NCBI GenBank assembly: GCA_949298505.1
Contig: CASFWW010000018.1
Coordinates: forward strand, 1 to 15,567
Reading direction: 5' to 3'
DNA length: 15,567 nucleotides
Origin: Ornithoclostridium sp949298505
GTDB taxonomy: Bacteria > Bacillota > Clostridia > Christensenellales > UBA3700
Shown one piece after another: positions 6,757 through 14,950 of the stretch (position 1 is the first letter of the stretch; every line of letters starts with the position of its first letter). The position numbers were made by a program, and so were the translations under genes. The notes below the pieces were generated by a model. That model was not told the origin of the DNA. It made no database searches and saw nothing but the letters and a program-made list of their open reading frames with translations.

Positions 6757-8523
6757 TCACTCGAATTGCGCGTTGTATATCTCGCTGTAAAAGCCGCCTG
6801 TTTCAAGTAGTTCTTCATGCTTTCCGCGCTCGACTATATCGCCGTCTCTGACGACGAGAATCAGGTCAGCGTTCTTTATCGTGGACAGTCTGTGCGCTAT
6901 CACGAAGCAGGTCTTGCCCTTCATCAGCTCGTCCATCGCGCCGCGGATCAGAAGCTCAGTGCGAGTATCAACGTTGGACGTCGCCTCGTCGAGTATCAGC
7001 AGATGCGCCGGAGAAAGCATTGCCCTGGTGATCGTCATCAGCTGTTTCTGACCTTTTGAAAGGTTGGCGCCACCGTCCGTAATCCTTGCGTCGTAACCGC
7101 CGGGGAGCGCGTCTATATAGTCCGCGATATTGGCGCGCCTCGCCGCCTCTTTTATCTCCTCGTCCGTCGCGCCCACTTTGCCGTAGGCTATGTTCTCCCT
7201 GACCGTGCCTTCAAAAAGCCAGGTGTCCTGAAGCACCATCGAAAACGCCGCGCGCAGACTGCTTCTGGTGTACTCTCTGATGTCCTTTCCGTCCAGAGTT
7301 ATCCTGCCGCCCTGCGGGTCGTAAAACCTCATCAGCAGATTTACGAGAGTGGTCTTTCCTGCGCCTGTCGGGCCTACTATAGCGACGGTCTGCCCCGCCT
7401 TCGCCTCGAAAGACAGATCGTGGATCACCGTCTTTTCCGGGTCGTAACCGAAACGCACGTGTTCGAAAGCCACGTCGCCGCGGGGATCGGTCAGTTCTTC
7501 TTCAGCGGTATCCGAGGCGCCTTCAGGCAGTTCGTCAAGAAGCCTGAACACGCGTTCCGCCGCCGCGAGCGCGGACTGGATCTCGCTCATTATGTTCGCG
7601 TACTCGTTGATCGGACCGGAGAACTTTCTCGCATACAGCAGGAAGGACGAAATGTCTCCGAGAAGTATCATATTGAAAAGATACATCAGCGATCCCGCCG
7701 TGCTTATCAGGACGGTGCCCAGGTTGTTTACGAAGTTGACGGAAGGTCCGATAAGGCTCCCGAGATAATCCGCCGCATAATACGCGTCGACCGCGTCGGT
7801 GTTCTTTTCCGAAAAATGCGCGATCATCCTGTTTTCTACGCCGTACGCCTTGATCGTCTTTATGCCCGAGATCATCTCTTCGGAATAGCCGTTGAGCTGA
7901 GCGAGTTTTCCCGAACGCCTGCGGAAAAGCGGTCTGACCGCTCTGCTTCTCTGCACCGTGATGAAAACCGAAAGCGGGATCGTGATCACGAATACGCAGA
8001 GTAGGAGCGGCGACACGGCGATCATGCCTATCAGTGCGCCTATGACGGTCACTATGCCCGTCGCCGCCTGTAATATATCGTTGGAAAGCGACGAGTTCAC
8101 AGTGTCGATGTCGTACGAAATGCGGTTGATCAGATCGCCCGCCTGCATCTTGTCGAGATAGCCTACCGGGAGAGAAAGTATCTTGTCGAAGACGTCCTTT
8201 CTCATGCTTTTGACAATCTTCTGGCTCAGCTTTATCATCGTGACCGAAAGCACGTAGCTGAGCACGCCGGACACGACGTAAAACACAGCCATCAGCGAAC
8301 AATAGAATATCACCGCCTGAAAATCCACGCCCGTCTCAAGATCTATCGCGTTGATCGCCTTCCCCGTGAGGTACGGCCCGAGCAGCGCGAACAGGTTGCT
8401 GCCGAGCATGAGCACGAAAGCGAAAACAACGGTAAACTTATAGCGCATGAAATATTTTGCCAGTCTTGCGACCACTGCGCGGCGGTCGGCTTTTCTGAGT
8501 TTTTCGTCAGCCGTCGTTCTCAC
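6757..8523 (-). CDS. ABC multidrug-type exporter subunit with the active ATP-binding site
   Basis: The product is 588 residues: a six-helix transmembrane domain (about 25-310) fused to a nucleotide-binding domain (about 345-588). Visible motifs are Walker A GPTGAGKT at 384-391, Q-loop Gln432, signature LSKGQ at 488-492, Walker B LLILDE at 508-513 with the catalytic Glu, and H-loop His544 in AHRLSTIK. The signature departs from LSGGQ. It overlaps the preceding ABC gene by 17 bp and starts at GTG (8523), directly behind a GGGGG run that is unusually close for an RBS, so the exact start is less certain; translation is probably coupled. Together with its partner it fits the heterodimeric type IV exporters of Gram-positives (BmrCD, LmrCD, TM287/288 type), likely exporting drugs or lipids. 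The substrate cannot be told. Confidence 0.92.
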   Translation of the reverse strand: MRTTADEKLRKADRRAVVARLAKYFMRYKFTVVFAFVLMLGSNLFALLGPYLTGKAINAIDLETGVDFQAVIFYCSLMAVFYVVSGVLSYVLSVTMIKLSQKIVKSMRKDVFDKILSLPVGYLDKMQAGDLINRISYDIDTVNSSLSNDILQAATGIVTVIGALIGMIAVSPLLLCVFVITIPLSVFITVQRSRAVRPLFRRRSGKLAQLNGYSEEMISGIKTIKAYGVENRMIAHFSEKNTDAVDAYYAADYLGSLIGPSVNFVNNLGTVLISTAGSLMYLFNMILLGDISSFLLYARKFSGPINEYANIMSEIQSALAAAERVFRLLDELPEGASDTAEEELTDPRGDVAFEHVRFGYDPEKTVIHDLSFEAKAGQTVAIVGPTGAGKTTLVNLLMRFYDPQGGRITLDGKDIREYTRSSLRAAFSMVLQDTWLFEGTVRENIAYGKVGATDEEIKEAARRANIADYIDALPGGYDARITDGGANLSKGQKQLMTITRAMLSPAHLLILDEATSNVDTRTELLIRGAMDELMKGKTCFVIAHRLSTIKNADLILVVRDGDIVERGKHEELLETGGFYSEIYNAQFE

Positions 8524-10228
8524 CCCCTTCGTTCTGAGACTCGTAAATGCTGCGGTAGACGTCGCACGTCTTCATCAGCGTTTCGTCGTCGCCTAAGCCC
8601 ACCGCTTCGCCTTTGTCAAGCACGAGGATCTGATCCGCAAACCTGACCGAACTTATCCTCTGCGCAATCATGACGATGGTCGTGTCCGGATAATTTTCTC
8701 TCAGCGTTGCCCTGAGCGCGGCGTCCGTCTTGTAGTCGAGCGCGCTCGACGAATCGTCCAGCACGAGGATTTCCGGGTTTCCGGCTAACGCGCGGGCAAT
8801 GAGAAGCCTCTGCTTCTGCCCTCCGCTGAAATTGGCGCCGCGCGCTGTCAGCATACTGTCATAACCGTCCTCGAGCGCTTCAACGAACGGCTCCGCCTTT
8901 GCGCGGACTGCCGCAGTCCTCATATCTTCGTCCGAAACTTCCCTCTCGAACTTTATGTTATCCTTTACGCTCGCCGCCATCAGAAAATCGTTCTGAAGCA
9001 CAACTCCGAATTTTTTTCTGAGCCGCTTCTCGTCATATCCGCGCACGTCCACGCCGTCCACGAGTATCCTGCCCTTGTCGCAATCGTAAAATCTGAGCAG
9101 AAGCGCAACCAGAGTCGTCTTGCCGCTGCCGGTCGCGCCGATCACCCCGAGGCTCTGCCCTTTTTTCAGTTCGAAACTGACGTTTCTGAGCGCGGGCGCG
9201 CCGTCGTATGAAAATGTGACGTTTTCAAACTTTACGCTCCCTTTTTCAGCCTCTTCTCCGGCGAGCGACTGATCACGGACAAGTTCTTCAGGCATATTCA
9301 TCACCTCGAAGATACGCTTTGCCGAAGCCGCGCCTCTGCTGTAATTGACGAATATCCTGCTGATCGAAATCACCGCGTTCAGGATTATCGTGAAATACGA
9401 AGTGAAGGCTATGATCTCTCCCACTTTGGACGCTCCTTCGCTGACCCTGTATGCACCGACCAGCACGACAACGGTCATGCCCAGATTGAGCACCACGTTC
9501 ATTACGGGATTGGAAAGGCTCATCGTCACCCCGGCTTTCGTCTCCCTTTCAACGACGTTTTCGTTTATGCCTTCAAAGCCGTCGCGTTCGTAGTCCGTGC
9601 GCGACAATGCCTTTATCACGCGTATGCCGGTGTAATCGTCCCTGACCTTGCGGACCATTGCGTCGACCGCGCGTTGCAGATCGGTGTAAAGCACGTTGCC
9701 TTTAGCGGACACGTATATTACGACCACGGTCAGGAAGGGAACCACCGCGAGAAGGACCAGCGCGAGCACCGGCTCCACCGTGAACGTCAGCGCGACCCCG
9801 CCGATCAGAAGTATCGGTACGCGTACGCCCAGTCTCTGCATCATGCCGATCATGTTGTGCACGTTGTACGTATCTGACGAAAGCCTTGAGACCAGAGACG
9901 GCACGGTGACTTCGTCCGTCTGTCTCGCGGAAAGACCGAGCGTTGCGGTGAAAATATCTTTCCTGACCGCCTCGGCCGTATCTCTCGCGACGCGTGAAGC
10001 CATTCTGTTAGCTATCACGTTTCCACCCCAGGCTATCACGGCGAATACGAGCATTGCGACGCCCCACAGCGACAGCTGCAATACGCTGCCCGTCGGCGCG
10101 ACGTCGTCTATCATATACGCCATTATCATCGGCAGAAAAAGCTCCGCGACCGTGCCGAAAGACTTTATCGTCAGCCCGACCGCCATTCGCTTTTTATGCG
10201 CCGACAGATACCCTCCGAGACTCTTCAT
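8507..10228 (-). CDS. ABC multidrug-type exporter subunit with the degenerate ATP-binding site
   Basis: The product is 573 residues from the ATG at 10228, preceded by AGGAAGG and overlapping the MarR stop by ATGA. The same frame stays open much further upstream, but that part is antisense-free MarR coding sequence in another frame and is not protein. The transmembrane domain covers about 15-300. The nucleotide-binding domain has Walker A GATGSGKT at 364-371, Gln412, a canonical FSGGQ at 467-471, Walker B ILVLDD at 487-492 with Asp in place of the catalytic Glu, and AQR at 522-524 with Gln in place of the H-loop His. These two changes are the known signature of the non-hydrolysing partner in heterodimeric exporters. 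Its intact signature would complete the active site of the other subunit. Confidence 0.92.
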   Translation of the reverse strand: MKSLGGYLSAHKKRMAVGLTIKSFGTVAELFLPMIMAYMIDDVAPTGSVLQLSLWGVAMLVFAVIAWGGNVIANRMASRVARDTAEAVRKDIFTATLGLSARQTDEVTVPSLVSRLSSDTYNVHNMIGMMQRLGVRVPILLIGGVALTFTVEPVLALVLLAVVPFLTVVVIYVSAKGNVLYTDLQRAVDAMVRKVRDDYTGIRVIKALSRTDYERDGFEGINENVVERETKAGVTMSLSNPVMNVVLNLGMTVVVLVGAYRVSEGASKVGEIIAFTSYFTIILNAVISISRIFVNYSRGAASAKRIFEVMNMPEELVRDQSLAGEEAEKGSVKFENVTFSYDGAPALRNVSFELKKGQSLGVIGATGSGKTTLVALLLRFYDCDKGRILVDGVDVRGYDEKRLRKKFGVVLQNDFLMAASVKDNIKFEREVSDEDMRTAAVRAKAEPFVEALEDGYDSMLTARGANFSGGQKQRLLIARALAGNPEILVLDDSSSALDYKTDAALRATLRENYPDTTIVMIAQRISSVRFADQILVLDKGEAVGLGDDETLMKTCDVYRSIYESQNEGGENDG

Positions 10229-10677
10229 CTGCCTTCCTCCGACCTCTTGTCCTCTCTTTCTATTATCCTCTTCGCGTTTTCCGCAAGCAGCGCGGAATAT
10301 CTTTCCACCGCCGTTCTTTCTTCCTCGCTCAGTCCGCTCTGTATAAGCTCTTTCCACTCTTCCGTTATCCTGTCTATCTCTTTGAGCGCGGCTTTCGCCT
10401 TTTCGGTCGGATAGACCAGAAGATTGCGTTTGTCGCCGGGGTCGGTCTTTCTTACGACGAACCCCTTTTCTTCGAGACTTCCCAGCTGACGGGCGACGTT
10501 GCTCTTGTGAACGAATATAAGCTTGCTCAGTCCTTCCTGGGTTATGCCCGGATGCGCGCAGACGTTGACAATGTAAGAATCCTGATAACTGCCTATCCCC
10601 AGCGCTTCGTACCTCGCCGTGCGGTACAGATTCCCGCACCGCCATATCTCTCCCGTATATCTGATAAAATCCGTCAT
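10225..10677 (-). CDS. MarR-family regulator of the ABC exporter operon
   Basis: The product is 150 residues from the ATG at 10677, with GGAGGG (10681-10686) directly upstream; an in-frame ATG at 10830 would add 51 residues with no MarR similarity and lies upstream of the promoter. The winged helix-turn-helix is seen in 'GITQEGLSKLI', 'HKSNVARQLGSLEEKGFV' and the wing DPGDKRNLLVYPTEKA at about 79-94. Terminal helices (1-30 and 100-150) would form the dimer. It is the first gene of a three-gene operon with two exporter subunits, a very common arrangement in Clostridia in which the regulator represses the exporter until a substrate-like drug binds. A double palindrome at the start site supports autoregulation. 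Inducer unknown. Confidence 0.9.
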   Translation of the reverse strand: MTDFIRYTGEIWRCGNLYRTARYEALGIGSYQDSYIVNVCAHPGITQEGLSKLIFVHKSNVARQLGSLEEKGFVVRKTDPGDKRNLLVYPTEKAKAALKEIDRITEEWKELIQSGLSEEERTAVERYSALLAENAKRIIEREDKRSEEGR

Positions 10678-10750
10678 GTTCCCTCCTGCCGACTTCGCGC
10701 GGAAACAAACTCCCCGCGGTTTTTTTGTCCTGCCTTTACCGTTATTAAAC

Positions 10751-10779
10751 GTTGCGGACGCAACGGTTGCGTCTGCAAC
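10751..10779. promoter_or_regulatory. Double palindromic operator candidate of the second MarR regulator
   Basis: Two 14-bp palindromes, GTTGCGGACGCAAC (10751-10764) and GTTGCGTCTGCAAC (10766-10779), stand one base apart, each of the form GTTGC-N4-GCAAC. The second is the inverse complement of the first with one mismatch, so the whole 29-bp block is itself a palindrome. It starts 3 bp past the -10 box and covers the expected start site. Two MarR dimers could bind side by side. Confidence 0.75.
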
Positions 10780-10782
10780 TAT

Positions 10783-10811
10783 ATTGTATGCGCGTTCCGC
10801 CGATTTGTCAA
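10783..10811 (-). promoter_or_regulatory. Promoter of the MarR/ABC exporter operon
   Basis: On the minus strand TTGACA (10806-10811), a 17-nt spacer and TACAAT (10783-10788) form a strong SigA-type promoter. The start falls in the palindromic operator, giving a leader of about 100 nt before the MarR ATG. Confidence 0.8.
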
Positions 10812-10996
10812 CCCGATATATATAAAGCAATAAAATTCCGTCCGCGCACCGCTTTCGTTCTTCCCGACCGTGTACCGATTACGCTCTTTTCCGCCTGCCG
10901 TACGGTTGCAGACCCGCGCTTTTTATAAACAATGTTTTTGTTTGCACGTTTTTTTGCTTGCAAAGAGCGGTCATATGAGTAATATAGAGCGCGGGT

Positions 10997-11025
10997 TTGA
11001 CATATCGCGCGCGTTGTTTTATAAT
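10997..11025 (+). promoter_or_regulatory. SigA-type promoter of the GH20-nagA operon
   Basis: TTGACA (10997-11002) and TATAAT (11020-11025) with a 17-nt spacer match the consensus exactly. The expected start near 11032 leaves a leader of about 55 nt. The region 10831-10996, between the divergent operons, holds no gene; it contains a 9-bp inverted repeat (ACCCGCGCT at 10912-10920 and AGCGCGGGT at 10988-10996), the second arm touching the -35. Confidence 0.85.
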
Positions 11026-11087
11026 ATCTGTGTACATTAACAGGCTTTGACGTAAATTTTCATACGCGCTCAGCGCAAAGGAGTGTT

Positions 11088-12662
11088 ATGCTCAATATCA
11101 TACCGCAGGTCAGATCCTGCACTGTTTACGGCGGCGACGTCGCAATGGAAAGACAGCCGAAAATAGTTTGCTGCGAAGGAGCAGAATTCTGCGATCCTTT
11201 GGCGAGAAAACTCTTTCAGAACATTTGCCCTTCGATCAAACCCGATCATGAAAACGCTAAAGTCACCGTCTCCTTTCTCAAAGACGAAAACCTTCCCGAG
11301 GAAGGCTATCGCCTGGACGTAAACAATGACGAAATTAAAGTCGAAGCAAGCGGCGAAAAAGGCTGGACGTATGCACTGATAACTCTGCGACAGCTCATGC
11401 ATGCCGACAGCGACGACAAGCCCTTCCTTCTCGAATGTCCGTGCTGTCGCATTGAAGATTCTCCGCGCTTTCCTTACCGCGGATATATGCTGGACGAGGC
11501 GCGCAACTTCCTGGGCGAAGACGTAGTAAAACGCGTGCTCAACCTGATGAGCTTTTACAAGCTGAACGTGCTCCACTGGCACCTTTCGGACGACCAGGGA
11601 TACAGGATCGAGAGCAAAAAATATCCCGACCTCAACCGCATATCTTCAAGAAGAAACGACACCCAGGTGGGCGGCTTCACCTCAAATAAATTCGCCGGCT
11701 GTAAACACGAAGGCTACTACTCTCACAGCCAGATCAAAAAGCTTCTCGCTTACGCGAAAGAACGCAACGTGGAAATTCAGCCTGAAATAGATCTGCCCGG
11801 TCACATCAGCGCGCTGACCGCCGCCTTCCCGGACATATCCTGCTCGGGAGAAAGCCACAGCGTTCCGACCACGTTCGGAAATTTTGCCGGCGCGTTCTGC
11901 CCCGGTTCCGAAAAGGCGTGGGAAGTGATCTTCTCTCTTCTGGACGAGATCTGCGAAGTCTTCGACAGCAAGTTTATACATATAGGCGGCGACCCGTTCG
12001 ATTTCTCTGACTGGAAAACGTGCCCCGAATGTAAAAAAGTCATAATGGAAAATCATCTCAGGGACGAACACGGTCTGTTCGTTTACACAATGAACAGGAT
12101 AATAGATTACCTTGACAAAAAAGGAAAAACCGTCGTCGTCCGCACCGGCGAATTCATAAGCGACATCGACAAACGCGCGGTGCTTCATCTGTTCAAGCAC
12201 ATACCGCAGGAAACTCTGGAGAAGTTTGTCAAGGAAGGCAGGAAATTCATCGTTTCTCCGCACCAGCTCTGCTCTTTCGACGTACCGTACGTGATGACGC
12301 CGATCAAGACGCTTTATGCGATGGACCCTGCCGCCGTTCTCGGCAAGGACTGTGACGAAAAAAATATCCTCGGAGTCGAAGGACTTCTGTGGGGAGAATG
12401 GATATACGATCTGCAGAAGGTCGAATTCAACTCCCTGCCGCGCATCTGCGCGCTCGGAGAAACCGGTTGGTCTCCCGCTCAGGCGAAATGTTATTCGTCT
12501 TTTGCCAAGCGCTGGCAGACAAACCGCAAGACGCTCGACATCGTGGACGTAAACTGGGCATGCGACAAGCTGGCGAAAGGCAACTTCCTGTTCAGAAGCC
12601 GCGACATATTCATCTGGAAAACAGCCGATCAGTACGGCGAGGTCAGGAGAAATAAAAAATGA
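11088..12662 (+). CDS. Glycoside hydrolase family 20 (beta-N-acetylhexosaminidase) homologue with altered catalytic pair
   Basis: The product is 524 residues from an ATG behind AAAGGAG. There is no signal peptide, so it should be cytoplasmic. The N-terminal GH20b-like domain covers about 1-125 and the catalytic barrel follows. Family landmarks are YRGYMLDEARNF at 130-141 (Arg131, Asp136), LHWHLSDDQGYR at 162-173, PEIDLPGHISA at 232-242, FIHIGGD at 296-302, EGLLWGEW at 431-438 and ETGWSP at 458-463. GH20 enzymes remove terminal GlcNAc or GalNAc by substrate-assisted catalysis using an adjacent Asp-Glu pair in HIGGDE. Here the pair reads Asp302-Pro303 (codons GAC CCG), so the acid/base Glu is missing. 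The gene overlaps nagA by ATGA, which suggests amino-sugar metabolism. It could be an inactive homologue, a sugar-binding protein, or an enzyme using another acid residue. Confidence 0.85.
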   Translation: MLNIIPQVRSCTVYGGDVAMERQPKIVCCEGAEFCDPLARKLFQNICPSIKPDHENAKVTVSFLKDENLPEEGYRLDVNNDEIKVEASGEKGWTYALITLRQLMHADSDDKPFLLECPCCRIEDSPRFPYRGYMLDEARNFLGEDVVKRVLNLMSFYKLNVLHWHLSDDQGYRIESKKYPDLNRISSRRNDTQVGGFTSNKFAGCKHEGYYSHSQIKKLLAYAKERNVEIQPEIDLPGHISALTAAFPDISCSGESHSVPTTFGNFAGAFCPGSEKAWEVIFSLLDEICEVFDSKFIHIGGDPFDFSDWKTCPECKKVIMENHLRDEHGLFVYTMNRIIDYLDKKGKTVVVRTGEFISDIDKRAVLHLFKHIPQETLEKFVKEGRKFIVSPHQLCSFDVPYVMTPIKTLYAMDPAAVLGKDCDEKNILGVEGLLWGEWIYDLQKVEFNSLPRICALGETGWSPAQAKCYSSFAKRWQTNRKTLDIVDVNWACDKLAKGNFLFRSRDIFIWKTADQYGEVRRNKK

Positions 12663-13807
12663 TAACTCTTGTAAACGTGCGCCCGTTGTCGGGCGGCAGA
12701 TTCCTTCCCTCTTGCAACATCACTCTGTCCGATGACGGAAAGATCTTTGCAATCGGGTCTCAGACCGAAGGCAAAACCGTCGATTTCGGCGGAGCGCCCT
12801 GCGCGGCAGGCTACATCGACGTGCACACCCACGGCGGCTACGGCAAGGACTGCATGGAACCGACCTGCGAGTGCATAGACACGATCGCGCGTTATCACCT
12901 GGAAACAGGCATAACCGCATTCTGCCCGACCACGATGACCGCCTCACCCGAAGATATAAACAAGGCGGTCGACAACATAAGAAAATACGAAAGCCGCTAT
13001 GCGCGTATCCTGGGCGTTCACCTGGAAGGTCCCTACCTTTCACAAAAAGCGGCGGGCGCGCATCCGCCTCACCTGCTCATATCCCCTCTCGACGACGACT
13101 CCTTCGTGAAGAACAACCTGGACGTCGTAAAGAGAGTGACCATCGCCCCCAACGTCCGCGGAAGCGCGGAGTTCACCGCGAAATACAGCAAGAAGGGCGT
13201 GCAGATCTCCATCGGGCACGACAACTCGATAGACGACGAGATCTACGCGTGCATAGACGCCGGTGCGACCAGCGTGACACATATGTACAACTGCACTTCC
13301 CGTCCGACGCGCCGCGACAATCCCAAAAAGCACCTGGGTCTGACCGAAGTGGGTCTGATCGACAACCGCCTGACGACAGAGATAATCGCGGATGACAGAC
13401 ACGTCGCGAACACCCTTTTCAAGATGATATACAAACTCAAGGGCTACCGCAGGATATGCCTGGTATCCGATTCTCTCAGCGTTGCGGGTATGCCCGCGGG
13501 CGACTACTATATCGGCGCGGGAGACAGCAAACAATCGATACGCGTTGAGGACGGCGTCGCGGTGCTGCCTTCGGAAAACACTTACGCCGGCTCCGTGACC
13601 CCCGTTTCAAAGATGGTGCCCAACCTGATAGGCTGCGGCATCGCTCCCGCTCACGCGATATACATGGCGACCAAGGTCCCGGCAAAACTTATAGGACTCA
13701 CAAAGATGGGCGACATAAAGGTGGGGAATTACGCGGACATCAACGTGCTCGACAACGACTACCGCGTCAAAGCCACTTTCCTGAACGGCAGACAGGTAAA
13801 CGCCTGA
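12659..13807 (+). CDS. nagA: N-acetylglucosamine-6-phosphate deacetylase
   Basis: The product is 382 residues, the usual NagA length. It hydrolyses GlcNAc-6-phosphate to glucosamine-6-phosphate and acetate in the cytoplasm, feeding glycolysis or cell-wall synthesis. An amidohydrolase fold is shown by GYIDVHTHGG at 51-60 (His56, His58), LGVHLEGPYLS at 118-128 (metal ligand Glu123), ISIGHDNS at 183-190 (His187), VTHMYNC at 206-212 (His208), ADDRHV at 244-249 and LVSDSLSVAG at 268-277, where Asp271 is the expected catalytic base. The ATG overlaps the GH20 stop (ATGA), with AGGAG about 10 nt upstream. No nagB deaminase, kinase or PTS gene is in the window, so the phosphorylated substrate must come from elsewhere. 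The 173 bp after it (13808-13980) show no terminator or clear promoter. Confidence 0.92.
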   Translation: MITLVNVRPLSGGRFLPSCNITLSDDGKIFAIGSQTEGKTVDFGGAPCAAGYIDVHTHGGYGKDCMEPTCECIDTIARYHLETGITAFCPTTMTASPEDINKAVDNIRKYESRYARILGVHLEGPYLSQKAAGAHPPHLLISPLDDDSFVKNNLDVVKRVTIAPNVRGSAEFTAKYSKKGVQISIGHDNSIDDEIYACIDAGATSVTHMYNCTSRPTRRDNPKKHLGLTEVGLIDNRLTTEIIADDRHVANTLFKMIYKLKGYRRICLVSDSLSVAGMPAGDYYIGAGDSKQSIRVEDGVAVLPSENTYAGSVTPVSKMVPNLIGCGIAPAHAIYMATKVPAKLIGLTKMGDIKVGNYADINVLDNDYRVKATFLNGRQVNA

Positions 13808-13980
13808 CCCGTGCGACGCAAGCGTAAACAGGCTGTCATATACCGACATTCGTTCCGCTTAGCGCAGATCACACCGGAGTTGCCCCGCGACCACCGCGCG
13901 ACTGTCGTATGTCATTAAAACAATCGACTGTATGCCGGACGGAAAGAGACAATCTGCCGCTCTGCATAAGGAGGAATATC

Positions 13981-14946
13981 GTGAATATCGCAAAAATTGC
14001 TTTCGACTTCGACGACGCGTTCAAAGACGTGATGACCAACCGCGTTAAGACGGTCAACAAGATAACCGCTGAAACGGATATCGTCTACGACGCTTCAGAT
14101 CCCGAGACCTGCAAACTGGACGTATACTATCCGCCCCGTGACGGCAAAAAACTGCCCGTCCTGTTCGACGTGCACGGCGGCGGCTGGATAACGGGCGACA
14201 AGTACTGGCGCCGCGGGTTAAACAAGGCTTTTGCGGATATGGGGCTTTTCGTCGTATGCCCCAACTACGGGCTCAGCCCCAAATTCAGATACCCCGCCTG
14301 CGTGACTCACCTTTACAAAGCGCTCGAGTGGGTGCGCGAAAACGCGGAAAAGTACGACCTGGATCTTGACAATCTGTTCATAACGGGAGACAGTGCCGGC
14401 GGTCAGCTCGCCTGCCTTATGCTGGCGGCGCAGGGCAATCCCGCGCTCCGCGAAAGACTTAAAATAGAAAAGGATCCCCTCCCTTTCAAAGGCGGACTGC
14501 TCGTCTGCGGCGCCTACGACCCTGAAGCCATGGCAAAAAATCCGCTTTCTAACAAAATGTGGGTGGAGATGACCGGCTATGGCAGAAAGCACCTCAGGGA
14601 ATTTCCCGACTTCGACCTTCTGCGCCCGTCCGATTTCATTGACGAAAATTTTCCGAAAAATATCTTCATAACCTATGCCCGCTTCGACGCGTTCGTAGGC
14701 GGCAACGAAAAACTCGTCCTCAACAAGCTGGACGAATACAAGATACCGCACCTGGTCTACCGTGCGAAAGGCGCAGGCGAGCACTGCTTCCACCTCTGGC
14801 ACTACCGCCGCCCGACCAGCGCGCTCTTCTTCGAGTATGCACGCCAGTACATAGAACAGCTCCTTGCGGGCAAGGACGAAATAACTCTCGTCAAACCGCC
14901 ACGCAAAGAAATGAAAGCCCGCAGAAAAGGCGCGAAATATCAATAA
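13981..14946 (+). CDS. Alpha/beta hydrolase of the HSL/acetyl-esterase type
   Basis: The product is 321 residues. I place the start at GTG 13981 because AAGGAGG lies 6 nt upstream; an ATG in frame at 13909 has no RBS and would add 24 residues unlike the family. The oxyanion-hole motif HGGGW is at 65-69, the nucleophile elbow GDSAGG (Ser138) at 136-141, a likely acid Asp236 in YARFDAF, and the His in GEHCFH (268 or 271). This is the hormone-sensitive-lipase branch of serine esterases, which cleave short acyl or acetyl esters. There is no signal peptide, so it is cytoplasmic. The C-terminal tail from about 300 is basic (KPPRKEMKARRKG). Being next to amino-sugar genes, it might remove O-acetyl groups from sugars; that is only inference. 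Confidence 0.85.
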   Translation: MNIAKIAFDFDDAFKDVMTNRVKTVNKITAETDIVYDASDPETCKLDVYYPPRDGKKLPVLFDVHGGGWITGDKYWRRGLNKAFADMGLFVVCPNYGLSPKFRYPACVTHLYKALEWVRENAEKYDLDLDNLFITGDSAGGQLACLMLAAQGNPALRERLKIEKDPLPFKGGLLVCGAYDPEAMAKNPLSNKMWVEMTGYGRKHLREFPDFDLLRPSDFIDENFPKNIFITYARFDAFVGGNEKLVLNKLDEYKIPHLVYRAKGAGEHCFHLWHYRRPTSALFFEYARQYIEQLLAGKDEITLVKPPRKEMKARRKGAKYQ

Positions 14947-14950
14947 AACG

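Noticed and set aside
7420..8302. Long open frames on both strands inside the first ABC exporter gene
   Set aside because: They are out-of-frame shadows with Arg/His-rich composition; the ABC motifs fix the real frame.
10229..10708. 160-codon N-terminal extension of the second ABC subunit
   Set aside because: It is Arg/Gly/Glu-rich, overlaps the MarR gene in another frame, and the ATG at 10228 has its own AGGAAGG and the typical family N-terminus.
10678..10830. 51-residue N-terminal extension of the second MarR regulator
   Set aside because: The upstream ATG lies beyond the promoter and operator, the extension is not MarR-like, and ATG 10677 has a strong GGAGGG.
13909..13980. 24-residue N-terminal extension of the alpha/beta hydrolase
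   Set aside because: The ATG at 13909 has no RBS, whereas GTG 13981 follows AAGGAGG.
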